Below the pieces are notes generated by a model, which worked only from the letters and a program-made list of their open reading frames with translations, searched no databases and was not told the origin of the DNA. Of a stretch of 64,000 nt of DNA, positions 1-11,884 are shown piece by piece (within the stretch, counting starts at the first letter, position 1; the number at the start of each line of letters is the position of its first letter). The stretch lies in the NCBI GenBank assembly GCA_024345305.1, contig BRON01000011.1:1488001-1552000 (forward strand). Reading direction: 5' to 3'. The translations under genes and the position numbers were made by a program. This DNA is from Mrakia gelida (taxonomy: Eukaryota; Basidiomycota; Tremellomycetes; Cystofilobasidiales; Mrakiaceae).

Positions 1-3000
1 AGCCCTCTTGGCCTCTCGAATCCGTCCAGCGAGGATGACCGTATCGTCCACGAAAGGATCCTTCTCTCCGCAGATCATGAGGACGGGAGGGAAGTGGGCG
101 AGGAGAGCCATGGGAGCGAGGATGGGAGAGATGTAGTAGTCGGCGGAGAAGTCGGGGTTCTGTTTGGGTCCGAGATAGAGGATGCACATGGCTCGCATCT
201 GGCGAAGAAAGGGTGAAGAAGAGAGAGTGAGTAAAGTCAAAGAGCTGTTTTGACGACGAGAACGACGCAACTGAAACTCACCATCGAAGGAGGGATGACC
301 CGATCCGCGAAGAACGACGATCGACTCGTCATCGTCAGTCTAGTACCAATAGGACTGGCCTTCTTGCCCCTCAAAGCTCTCCTCAAAGCCTTCTGAGCCT
401 TCGCTGCCTCGGCGGAGAGAACGAGCTGTTGAGCGTCGAGATCGAGGACCTGTTCCTCCTCCTCCTCCTCCTGCTCGTCGTCCGCCAGCATCAACGTCGC
501 TCCGGGGGTCCTGACCCTCTCCCTCAAAGGCTTCTCTGACTCCTCCTGGGGGTAGTACTCGTCGTCATCGAGAGGACTTCCAGCGGCGGGAGAGAAGTAG
601 GAGTCTTGAGGTTCGGAGGATGCAGGGACGTCGGCGTCGGGAGCGGGAGAGGGTTGAGCTGGGGAGGTGTTGTTGCCGTCGAAGAAGGTGGAAGGGGATC
701 GAGAGGGACGGATGCGAGGAAGAGTGGCGAAGCGTCGGTCGGAGGGAGAGTGAGGGGAGGGAGATCGTTCGGAGGTGGCTCCGTGGACGAAGGGAAGTTT
801 GGAGGAGATGGAGTGAGTCCAGGATTTCTTGCGACGAAGACGAGGAACGACGTCTTTGACGACAGCGAGAGGGGAGCGATGAGCCTGATGAAAAAAAAGG
901 GTCGTACGATCAGTGACTGTCGGCGAACGGGAAAGAACAAGAAAGGAACGAACGAGATGATCCTTCGAGTCTTGCATTCCAGGAATGTTCGCCGACGACT
1001 GCTCGGATCGAAGGGTCTTGAGATTCTCGGGAGTCATCCAGGCTGTTCGAAATGGAAGGCGAGTCAGCGCCGAGAGAAACGAAGGTCGTTTCGGGTTCGT
1101 TCGACTCACAAGTGAAGTTGAAGTCCAAGGCTCCGTACGCGAAGACGAGCGCGACAGGAGGCGGCAAGGGTGTAGGATGCTCGAGGATCTTGAACATGAC
1201 GGTAGCGACGATGTTTCCTCCACTGGCAAAAATGACCGAATCGAGGACGAAGGTCAGAAGGGCGAATGAAATGAGAGAGACGAGGGAGGACGACGAAGAC
1301 TCACGCCGAATCTCCAGTGAGCACCATGTTGATCTCTCCGCTTCCGAATCCGATGACTCGACCCTTGGTCTGAACGAGGGTAACGTAGACGTCAAAGGCT
1401 TGCTCGATAGCCCAGGGGTAAGGGACTGCAGAGAGGACGAGGAGGGCTCGTCAGCGAAAGCAGAGCGGAGACAAGCTCGACGCGTCGTTCCTCGTTCTCG
1501 CTCGAACCAAGGGACTCACACTCTGGGCTCTTCCCGTAGTCGACCTAAACAATGTGAGCGAAGAGAGGGTCAGTAGGATATTCGCGGGTAATGGCCGAAG
1601 AAAGCCAGCAAGCTGGACTCACACTCAAAACAGCCCTCTTCCTCTCCGCTCCCCCCTTCATCGCCTCCCTTCCCAACTTCCTCCCCCACCTCCTCAGCCT
1701 CTCCTCGTGATGCTCAGGTCCCATACAGATGAACCCTCCTCCCGGGAAATCCATCACCAGATCCTTGCACTGAGCGAGCTCCTGCTCTGTCCCGTCGAAG
1801 AAGAGCATGGCTTCGATAGGAGGAAGATGAGCGGTGTGGAGGGAGGACGAAGGTCGAGGGATGAGGAGTCGACGGACGAGAGGGAGGCGAGGTCGATAAG
1901 GGAGAGTGAAGAGTCGGACGTAAGGGTTGACGGCCTTTTCCCAGGTTGTGCGAAGCATCTCGACGGTGGCGATGGAGCGGAATTTACGAAGCTGGAGGAA
2001 GAGAGAAGGGGAGGTCGGCGACGCGTCGAATCGAGAGATGGCTGGGAAGGACGAACCTTCTCGTCGGCTTCGTTGGCGTAGATGGTGTAGTATCCGGCGA
2101 AGAGCTGAGGAGCGAGAAAAGGGAAGATGAGGTCAGGTCGGGGTCTTGGGAGAGGAGGCGAAGAACGAGACCGAACTGACGATGCTGCACAGATCTCGAG
2201 CCCACTTTGGTCGAATCGGCATGGCTGTAGCGAACCCTGCGTCGAGAGCTGTTGCAATCCAGGTTGCTCGGTAGTACGACGGGGAGTACTGGAATGGCGA
2301 AGGAACGAAAAAAGGTCAGATCGAGGTCTGGGGTGAGAGAATAAAAGGAACGACGCGACGAACCAAACGAGCCAGAGGTTCAGGAGCTGACGAGCGAACG
2401 AAGAGAGAGGCAGGGTCAGCGGTTTGATTAAATTATGCGAAGGATGCTAGCACACTTTCTCTCTCGGCCGAGAGGGCGTCCGAAGTATAGATTAAGGGTC
2501 CAGGAACGTCGACGAGAGAGAGGTCGACGTCGGCTGACGGGACACCGCCTCCCCTCCCGACCAAACGAAAACAAAGAAGACTCAGACTCACCTCCCAGTC
2601 CGAGAACGTAGTCGAGATGCCTGACGGCGTAGAGAGCTGTGAGGGTGCTGAGGATGATCTGGTACGGTGTGAAGCGAGCTGAGAGGAGCGGGGGACGGGA
2701 GGTTGATGACGAGCGGAGAGGGTGGGTTGGGTCGGTTCGATAAGAGAGCGAGTGTTTGAACGACGAGGGTTGGGAGGTTGTAGAATGATAGAGGGATGAA
2801 GATCGATGGTAGAAGAGAGAGGCAGAGACGAGCACGTGTCAGCGAAGTGTGTCTCGAAGGAAGGGTCTAGGAGCGAGGAGGGAGGAGGAGGTAGGGAGGG
2901 GAACGAGCCGAGCTCACACAACGATCTGTTTATCCTTCTGAACCAGAAGATCCTAGGTCCGTTCTTGTCCCCTTTGACAAGTCTTCCCAACCAGAAGATG

Positions 3001-3153
3001 AGCACGAGGAAGCTGCAGTAGTACGAAAGAGAGCAGAAGGTTTCAGCCCTGGAGAGGGGGGGGGGGAAAGAAGGGAAGGGAGGGAACGGCGCGAGCTCAC
3101 ACTTGAGTTCGTTTCCAGGACGCTGAGGGTTTCCCAAGGATGTGATCAATCAT
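1..3153 (-). CDS. HSL-like alpha/beta hydrolase (steryl-ester/acetyl hydrolase type), 3' end off window
   Basis: Serine hydrolase of the hormone-sensitive-lipase (alpha/beta hydrolase-3) family, expected to cleave lipid or steryl esters at a membrane. Seen in order on the minus strand: a short N-terminal exon starting at 3153 that splices to a hydrophobic segment (FLVLIFWLGRLVK, about 2970-3020); an N-terminal region with YRATW and ALDAGFATAMPIRPKW (about 2190-2290); the oxyanion-hole motif PGGGF (HGGGF in most relatives, about 1740); the nucleophile elbow GDSAGGN, split by an intron (about 1200-1330); and the acid motif GEKDPFVDD (about 40-75). The catalytic His lies beyond base 1. Between nucleophile and acid there is a Ser/Pro/Glu-rich insertion of roughly 190 residues (about 300-880). 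The start at 3153 is the first ATG giving a spliceable frame; an upstream exon is possible. Confidence 0.85.
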
Positions 3154-3703
3154 GATCGAACAGAGAGGGAGAAGAGGGAAGATGTATGCGGTGTTGGTGA
3201 GAAGGGAAGAGATGGAGGTTGGAAGGGAGGAAGAGCGAAGAAGGAAGGGCAAGAAAGAGGGAGGTCGGCTGATTCTCGGCTGGGAGAGGCTGAGAGAGGA
3301 CTGACATGCGACAATCCCAGAACGCGTCTCGTTTCCTTGCTTTCTTCGCCCAAAGGGGCAAGACAGCTGGGCGAGGGGATCCCTGAGAATGAGGAAAGGA
3401 TCTGGGCTCGAAAATCTTGACGGTTTGGGCTCAGGAGAGTACGACGAGCTCGAATCTGTAGAGGAGAGCTCGGGAAAACCTGGCAACAAAGCTCCTCACC
3501 ATTTTCTAACGATCTGATGGCCTCAGTCGTCTCGAGAGAAGTTTTTCCCGCCTGCAAACGGCGAGAACGAGAGATGGGGAAGCACAGCTCGAATCCGCCT
3601 CTCGCCGAGCGTTGAGCTCGTCCTTTCCTTCCTTCCTTCCTTCCACTCCCTCCGACCTCAAACCGCCAGCGCCCTTCCACTCTTTCCTCTTCACCCTCCC
3701 TGG
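3154..3703. promoter_or_regulatory. Divergent intergenic region between HSL-like gene and RIM13
   Basis: About 550 bp lie between the two divergent ATGs. The sequence near 3610-3700 is a CT-rich tract with TTCC repeats just before the RIM13 ATG, a common core-promoter feature in basidiomycetes. Reading frames here are antisense shadows without splice support. No clear TATA box was seen. Confidence 0.4.
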
Positions 3704-6700
3704 ATGGCCACCTCCTATCACTCGAACCTCACTGAAGCTCGCTCCCTCACTCACAAAGCCAACGTCCATCTGTCTTCCTCCTCTCACGCTCTCGCCTTCC
3801 CTCTGTACCTGAAAGCGGCTGAGCTCTACTCGCTCGTCGTCCGTCAAGTCCAGGATTTATCGGACAAGAAGAAGATAAGAGCAGAGTTTGCAGACGTACT
3901 CAGGCTAGCGGATGCGGTCAAGAAGGTTCTCAAGGCGAAGGAAGGGGAGGGAGGAGTCAGAACCGCGGGAGGGAAGGGGAGGTGCGATCCAGGTCAGTCG
4001 AGCTCATTCTTTCTGGCAGGAACGCGGCTAGAGGCTCGCTCGCACGCTGAGAGGATAGCTGACCATGCTGACTATCGACTCGATCAGACTCTCAGGCTCT
4101 CGTTCTCCTTCAATCCTCGACCATCTCGACTCCTTCGTCCAAGCTCACCTTCCCCCTCTGGAAGGACCCTCTCGCTTCAGAGTTCGCTACCTCAACACCT
4201 TACTCGTGAATCCCCTACCTCCTCTTCTCCTCCGTCTCATATCTCACCCAACTCATCCTATCCCTGCACTTTTCACCACTCGTCGTCCACAGCGACCCAA
4301 ACCCACCTCCCCTCCCCTCCTCCCTCTCCGCGTCCTACTCCCTCCCTCCTCCCCTCCCACCCTCAACCTCCATCTGGTCCCCTCGCCTCCTTCCAGAATC
4401 CGTAGAACAAGACATCATCGGAGACTGCAGTTTCGTAGCTGGAGTACAAGCTGCTCTCAGCTGGTCGGCTTCCTTGTCTCCTTCTTCTTCGTCGAATCCA
4501 AGACCTGTTCGTTCTCCCTCCCTCGCCTTCTTCTTCCCTCGTCTCAAACCAACAAAAACTGACCCCAGCCACTCTTTCGTGTTTGCGACAGTCCCTCCTT
4601 TCACCAACCCTCCACCCTCAACTCAACTCCTCCCCTACCTCCTCACCGAACGGGCTCCATCTCCTTCGACTCTTCATCAACGGGACCTGGCGACGCGTCC
4701 CTGTCGACGCTGCTCTTCCCGTCGCTTCTTCGTCAGGCGAATCGATAGGGATGAGGGTGGATGCTGGGAAGGGGAAGGAGAAGGAGGAGGAAGGGTTGGG
4801 TTTGAGGTTGCTGGAGAAGGGGTGGTTGAAGGTGATGGGGGGTTGGGAGTTTCCTGGATCGTGAGTAGTTCTTTGCTCGTCTTTCGAGTGTTCGTCGGAG
4901 AGGTAACATAAAGCTCGGAAGGAGAGCGCAGATATAGAGCTGACCGTCGATTCTTACGCCCTGCGTTCCTCAGCAACTCGAGCATCGACCTTCACGCCAT
5001 GACGGGATGGATTCCCGAGACGATTGGGATCAAGTCGTGAGTCCCCTCGTCTTTTCTTTCTCTCGTCGGCCCCGCTCGTCTCATTCACCTGCCACCAGTG
5101 CGAAACTCGCACTGATATCTCCTCTGTCCTCCTCGTTTCTTGCAGTGCCGACTTCCAACGCGAAAAGACCTGGTCTCGTCTCTTCGACGCGTTCTTGGCT
5201 GGTTCGTTCTCGTCCGTCTCTCGCTTCTTCGTTCCTCTCAAACTGACTTTGGATTCCGTTTATATGCTCTCTCTCCCCTCTCTCCTCCAGGAAACTGCCT
5301 TCTCACAATCGGTACCGGAAAGCTCTCTGCCTCGGAAGTCTCCCTCACGGGCTTGATCTCTCGACACGATTACGCCGTTCAAGGTTCGTTCTTTCCTTCG
5401 TCCTTCCCTTGTCCTCACTACCACGCCGCCTCCCTCCCAAATCACCAAATAACTCCCCTGCCCTTTTGACTTCTTCCAATAAACACAGAACTCCTCGAAA
5501 CCGACGGTCGTCGCGAACTCAAGATCATCAATCCCTGGCGACGAGCGAAACGCGAAGCTCATGACCGAGATCAACAGGCCAGAACGAGTTTCGATCTCTC
5601 CTCTCCAGCTGGAGAGTCTGGGTTGGACGGAGAGAGTTGGACGAAGGAGCTGAGGAACTCGTTGAGCGGGGTTGGGGAGGACGGTGAGTTGGATTGCGAC
5701 GTGCTCGGGTTTCCTTCGCCTCGATTTCTCTTCGGCTCTGAGGGTATACTGACGCATCGACTGTTGTTTTGCGACTGGCGCTTTGTATACAGGCTCGTTC
5801 GTCTTGAGCTGGGAGACGGTATGCGCGACGTTCGACGCGATCTACCTGAACTGGGATCCGCGTTTGTTCAAGCAGGTAAAGAGCGTTCATTCGTGAGTTC
5901 TTGCTCGTTCTTCCCTTTTCTCTTGGTCAAAAATGACTTTCGAACTGACCCTCGATACTTTGCACGTTTTAACAGCGGCTGGAAAGTTCCCTCGTCTTCT
6001 TCGACGAGCTCTTCTTCGTCGTCGTCTTCTTCGACGTCCATCAGTTCGTCCTCGTTCCCGTTCCCTCCTTTCTTTCGACCTTTCCCCTCCGACCTTGTTT
6101 CTGACTCACCTCCGTCATCTTCCAGGCTCTCACGCCCAACTGCTTCTCCACCCAACCTCGATCAACGAGATCTGGCTGCTCCTCACGCGTCACTTCACCC
6201 AAGTCGGAGCTTGGTCGACGGACTCCACGAAGGAGTTCATCTCCCTACAGACCTTCGAGGAGGGAGTCGCTCGAGTCGGTGGGGTTAATGGGAAGGGCGG
6301 GGCGTTCACGGACAGTCCTTATGTGCTGGTAAGTCTCGCGACCTCCCTGCTGCTTCATCTCGTTCGTCCTCCCGCGTTCGCGAGACGCGTCTAACCTACT
6401 CCCCTTGCGTTCCCCTCCTCGCAGCTCCGCATCAAACCCACCTTCCCTTCCTCTCCAATCACCATCGTTCTCTCTCGAGACGGACCGCCCATCGAATCTC
6501 GTTTCTCCCTCTTCGGCTACTCCTCGTCGCCGTTCACTTTCTCAGACGTGCCTCCTCCGCTCCCTTTCCGACTTAGCGTACGTCCCCTTCTCCTCCTTCC
6601 CTTCCTACCCTCGCACATCCCAAACCGACCTCTATCGCTGTTACTCGTCCAATCCCCAGATCAAGAACGAGTTCCTAGGTCGGTCAGCAGGAGGATCCGC

Positions 6701-7924
6701 TCGACATCCTACCTTCCTCAACAACCCTTCCTATCGACTCGAGATCAAACCCTCCTCCTCGGCGAACTCGAGAGCAACGGCAGAACTTAAAATCCTACTG
6801 GAGACGGAGAAGAGTGAGGTGCCTGTCGGAGTGATGGTCCTTTGGGCGAAAGGGGAGAGGGTGGCGACGTGAGTTTGAGAACGAACGAACGATCCTCGTT
6901 CGCGTCTCGTTTCGTCCTTCTCGAGCTGACATCTTCTTTTCCTTCTCTTCATTTGGATGTTTCACGATAAGGGTCATCCAAGGAGACATCCTAGCCGACT
7001 CGGGACTGTACAACGACTCGGTCGCTTTGGCTGGGAAGAAGGACGTTGCTCGTTCGTCTCGCTCGTCTGGTCTCGTCTCCCTCCCTTCTTCTCGTTTCTC
7101 CTTCGCTAACCCGATTTTCTTCCCTCTTCTACATCCATCTTACTCCCACGCGATTCCTTCCGTCACAGCCGGCATCTACACCCTCCTCCTCTCAACCTTC
7201 GAACCCAAACAAGAAACGCCCTTCATCCTCTCGGTCGAATCGACTCTTCCTATCGATCTCAAGCCCATACCGCAGGAGGGAGCGGGGATGTTCTCCAGGA
7301 CTATCAAAGGGGTTTGGTAAGTCCCTTTTCCCTCTCGTACCAGTCTCTTTCGTCGTTCGTTCGTTCGTCCTTCGAAAACCTCTCGAACTGACGGAACCGC
7401 CTCGTTCGACGCGTCTCTCTTTCGCCAGGTCCAAATCCACCTCCTTCGGCTCCCCAACCTTCGGAGCCTACCACCTCAACCCAACGTACAAGATCACTCT
7501 TGAGAAACCTTGCGAAGTTTTGTTCGTCCCTGTCCCCGTCTCTTCCTCTTTCCGTCATCCCTCCTCCCAAAAACTGACTTCCCACCCCTCCCCTCGCCTC
7601 AAAAGCCTTCGACTCTCCCTCCTACCCTCCCTCTCCAACAACCCCTCCGTTCCACCAACTCCCCTTCCTCTCAACTTAACCATCTTTCACCCCCCTTCCT
7701 CTTCCACGTCCTCCTCCTCCCTCGGAGCAGAGGTCTTGACGACGGGACCTTACGACGACGCGGTTTGCGGAGTCGTTACTCCTCGACGACGGTTGGAGAA
7801 GGGTGTGTACTTGGTGGTCGTTTCGATGTATGGGCCTTGGAAGGGAGGAGGAGGGGAGGGGGTAGGGTGGGGAGTGACGGGATGGAGTGAGGGGGGTAGG
7901 GTTGAGTGGGACAGGGTTCGATGA
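3704..7924 (+). CDS. RIM13: PalB/Rim13-type calpain-like cysteine protease
   Basis: Calpain-like protease of the alkaline-pH (Rim/Pal) pathway, which processes the Rim101/PacC zinc-finger factor at ESCRT-III-coated endosomes. The first exon encodes a helical MIT-like domain (about residues 1-85; AHKANVHL-type helices ending AVKKVLKAKE), as in fungal PalB proteins. The calpain core follows: the Cys motif IIGDCSFVAG (TGC at 4426-4428), then FINGTWRRVPVD, the SSIDLHAMTGWIPE segment, the His motif RHDYAV (CAC at 5365-5367) and the Asn motif IINPW (AAT at 5530-5532), so the triad is intact. The C-terminal part holds C2-like beta-rich repeats, ending FVPVPV...GVYLVVVSMYGPW. There are about ten introns. 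The frame between the MIT and Cys exons was inferred by phase: the coding frame there reads QALVLLQSSTISTPSSK. Convergent with the coiled-coil gene downstream. Confidence 0.92.
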
Positions 7925-8208
7925 TTGATGGATGAGGGTTCATGATTGTTCGAGCTCTTCCAGCCTCGAGAGTGAGAGCGAGGAAGTTTTTCGTCGGTTT
8001 AGGCTTCCTTCAGAACGTCAAAGAAAGCATCAGACTGGACGGACGTCATCGGAGGAGGAAGACCACTCAACCCGACTCGACGCGACGCGTCTGCCTTTCT
8101 CTCTGGCGTCGTCTGCGTTCAAGCAAGGATGAGCAACAAATCTGCATCATTCGTCGCTGTCGTCCAAAGACTAGCCTAGCCTACTCTAAGTAAGGGTGTT
8201 AGGAGGGT

Positions 8209-11200
8209 TTAAATAACAATCAAATCCCCCTCGCAACACCTACACCAAATCAAACTCTCCTTATCACTAAACTGAGGAGTAGCTTTCTTCACGTCCCCTC
8301 CTCCATTCGCCGCCGCCGCCGCACTCTCCCTCCTATTGAATCCCCCACCCAACGGACTATTCGGTCTACTACTATCGGCCTCCACCAGTCCCATCATCAT
8401 CGGACTCCTAGGAGGCCCCGTTCCCGTTGGAGGAGCACCGAGGGTTCCTCCCGCTCCCGTGAGATCCATCCTCGCTTTGAGCATCGAGAGCGAGACGCGT
8501 CGAGCGTGACGAGAGGCGGGAGGGAGGTCTGCGTCTACGGCGCGTTGGGAGAGGGGTTCGAAGGGTGCTGGGAGGGTGGGGACGGGGTTGTAGGCTGAGG
8601 AGGAGGCGGAGGAGTTCCGACGATGCATCGAGGGTCGACGAGTGGGCGTGTTGGGACCGTTGGAGTTGGAGTTGGGGTTGGAGGAGGAGTTGAAGTTGAA
8701 AGGGGAGGGAGAGGATGCTCCGTGAGCGTGGGCAGCAGGGGAGAAGAAAGGATCGTAGGTGGAAGGGGTGGTGATGGTCGTTTGGACTTGACGCAGGATC
8801 GCGAGTTCCTGTTCGAGGTCGGCGATCTTCCGTTCGGATCTGGACGATTTCTGCTCCGTTTGGAAGAGGGAGGATTCGAGGGATCGGATTTGGGAGCGAG
8901 CGGTGGAGAGGTCGAGGGAGTGCTGAGTGTGAACGGAATCCCTCCACTGCTGATCCGACTCGGTCTTCTTCCTCCTCCTCTCCTTCTTCTGCTCGTCGCT
9001 CTCCTCTCCTTCGACCTTCTCCCCTTCGTCCCTCTCCCTCTCCATCTCCGCAATCCCCGACTCGGCCTGCTCGGAGCTGTCATCGTCGTCGTCGTCGTTT
9101 CCAGCCGTCTGTTTTCGAGAGTTCGAGATGGTCGCTTCGAGTTCCTGACTGGTCTTGACCTTGATGAGCTCCTCGCTCGTCTCCTTCAGCGTCGCTTCCG
9201 CAGCCTCTCGACGAGCGATCTCAACCTCGGCGGTGGTCTTGAGAGCGGCGATCTCGATTTCATGGGTGGCGATGGTCGTTTCGTGAGCGAGGATCTGAAC
9301 GGCTTGTTCGTCGACGAGGTGTTCGGATTCCTCGAGATCGGCTTGGGTCGAGGTGGCGATTTGAAGACGCTCCGAGCGTTCCTTCTCCATCGAGGCGAAC
9401 GAGTCGATGTTGGATTGGAGCTCGTTGCTGAGATCGAGGACCCTGCGAGAAGGAGAACGGAAGAAAAAACGAACAAGTCAGCACGACGCGTCGCGAGTAA
9501 CGGAGAAGAACGAGACCAAGAACTCACTGCTGCTCAAAGTCTGCCATCTTGGCCTCCAGAGCCTCCTTCTCTCCCTCCGCCACAGCCTTCTCGTGCTCCA
9601 TCACCTCGATAACCTCGTTCAACCGATCAACCTCAGCATCCCTCCTCTGCACGTCCTCCATCAACTCGATCTTCTCCTCCTGAACCTCGAGGAGCTTCTT
9701 CTTGATCTCGTCAAGCTGCTCGATAAGAAGGTTGTTCTCTGCCTGGAGAGAGTGCTGCCGCGACGTCGACTGGACCGAGCGAGAGTTGAGAGCTTGGTGG
9801 TCGAGGACGAGGTTCGCGTGGGTCTTCTCGAGCGTGGAGTGTTGAGCTTTGAGAGCGTTGAGGGAGTTGGTGAGCGTGGTGGTCGAGGCTTGGAGGGATG
9901 TGAGGGAGGAGGTAGCGGTGGAGGTAGAGGTTTCGAGAGCCGAGTGGGCGTCCTTGAGCTCGGTGTGACTGGTCTCGAAGGCGGCGAGAGCGGACTCCTT
10001 CTCCTCGAGAGAGGTCGCGAGCTCGGAGACGGTGGTGTGAGCTTCGGTGAGTTTCGTGGAGAGGGATTTGTTCGTCGCTTCGAGTCCTTGAGAAGACTGT
10101 GCAGTCGAGACGCGTCAAAGCCATAGTCAGATTCGAGCATCGACAAGCAGCACGACGAAGATGCCAAACTCACAGTCTTCAGCCGTCCAACCTCTCGTTC
10201 CAGCACTCCCTCCCTCGCCCTCACCCGTTCCAGCAACCCTTCCACCTCCTGAACCCTCCCACCCTCCATCTCACTGTCCTCCCTAACCTTCTCCTTCAAC
10301 TCCTTCAAAGCAGTCCCAACCGTCCGGTTCTCCTCCCTTAGCTTCTCAACCTCGGGTTTCAAAGCCTCGAGCTCCTTCAGCTCCTTCCCTCGCTTCGCTA
10401 ACGTGTCCACCTCCTTCTCCAGCCCTCTCCGTTCCTTTTCGAGACCTTCCACTCGAGCCTCCAGTCGCTGAGTAAAAGAACGCGACTCGGCGAGCTCAGA
10501 GTTGAGCGACGTCGATGCCTTTTGAAGGGCTGGGAGTTGAGCGACCTGAGCGAGCAGCTGGGACTTTTCGCCGACGAGGAGGGAGATGGTTTGCTTCTGG
10601 GCGAGGAGGAGGGATTGGAGAGCTTCCGGGTCGGAGGTATCGTTGGGTGGGGAGGAGATGCGAGATGGGGAGGTGGGTGACGAAGAGGCGACGACGGGAG
10701 GAGGAGGAGGAGGTGATGGCTCGACGTCGGCGGACGGAGTTGACGTTGGAGAAGCTTCAACGGGAGTCTCAGCGACTTCAAGCTCTTCCTCAGCAGGCTT
10801 CTCGACGAGGATGGTAGGTTCCTCCACTGGAGGTGTCGGCTCTGCTACTGGTTGGTCCGGTGTTGGCGGTGTCGCTGCTGGTGTACGGGGAGGAGGAGGG
10901 GAAGGCGAGTGGTCGTCGACGAGAGGGGAGGAGGGGGGTGATGGAGCGACTGTGGATGGGGATGTAGGGTCGGCGGCGAGAGATCCAGGAGCTAGGGAGC
11001 TGTAGTATCGAATTGAGAAGGAGAGGGTCAGTAAAGCGAGCGTCTACGAGGGACAGAGGTCAACGTGAGGAGGAGAGGGAAGGAAGGAGATGCTGCCAGC
11101 TCGACGGAAAGACCAGTCCTCCTTCCGCTTCCTTCGAGAGCGGCAGCCCAGAGAACAGCACCGATATAGATCTGCTACCAGCTCGTCATGAGGATCGAGA

Positions 11201-11770
11201 AGCATCCAGCTCTATAGAGGAGATGTCCTGCTCGAGAGTCGTTCTCGATCCAGACGAGGCTTCCGAACCTTGATGAGCTCGCGAGCTTAACCTCCTCCCC
11301 TTGATCCACCCTCCTCTCGTCCCACCTTCTAAAGAGCGACATCCCTGCGAGCTGCTGGTCCAGCTGCAGCTAAGAGAGCTCCCTAGTGGACCCGAGAAAG
11401 TACAGCAAAGCGAAGAAGAAGAAGACCTGATCGAACTGACCTGTCCTCTGCTCCGTCTACGCTCGTTCGCGGACTGGACTCCTCCTGTACCGATGGAGGA
11501 GGAGAGAGAGCTGAGGGAGTACTCGATCCTCCTGTCGCTCCTCCGTTGGCCTTCTTGTTCTTCTTCTTCTTCTGGTTCTGTTTGAGCTACAGGTCGTTCA
11601 AAGCCAAAGGGAGGGGAGGGAGGGAAGGGAAGGGAAGGGAGAGATGTCAGCTCGTCGCTCGTCATGAACTCTTTCCTTCCTTCTCGTTCGAAAGAGAGAG
11701 AGAGACGTACGAGTTCCTTCGCTCTTGCTACTTTGGCTATACGAGCGGCTTCGGCGGCGTCGTCAGGCAT
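8209..11770 (-). CDS. Golgin-like long coiled-coil protein
   Basis: Probably a peripheral Golgi tethering protein. The first exon (11711-11770) encodes 20 residues ending RAKEL. Exon 2 (11441-11586) continues in phase with LKQNQKKKKNKKANG, the basic start typical of GM130/golgin-type fungal proteins. After a long intron comes a Pro/Ser/Thr-rich stretch, then the segment ISLLVGEKSQLLAQ shared by fungal golgin/M-repeat-like proteins, and then several hundred residues of heptad-rich coiled coil (LEKERRGLEKEVDTL, LNEVIEVMEHEKAVAEGE). The C-terminus is Asn/Ser-rich with SRRVSLSML-like and GLVEADSSRPNSPLGGG segments and ends WCRCCEGDLIVI. Exact orthology (GM130, RUD3 or IMH1) cannot be settled by eye. 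It shares a very short divergent promoter with the H3K9 methyltransferase. Confidence 0.75.
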
Positions 11771-11884
11771 ACCAACGAAGGAGAAAAGGGAAAGGGGGAA
11801 GGGAAGGAGGAGATGGTTGAAGGGGAGGAAGGCGAAGAGATCAGCCTCTCGATCCGTCGAGTCGATTGAAAGCTGGGTCAAAGA
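11771..11884. promoter_or_regulatory. 114-bp bidirectional promoter gap
   Basis: Only 114 bases separate the ATG of the golgin-like gene (11770, minus) from the ATG chosen for the SET-domain methyltransferase (11885, plus). Both 5' UTRs and both core promoters must lie in this gap or overlap the neighbouring first exons, unless the methyltransferase has an upstream non-coding exon. Confidence 0.5.
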
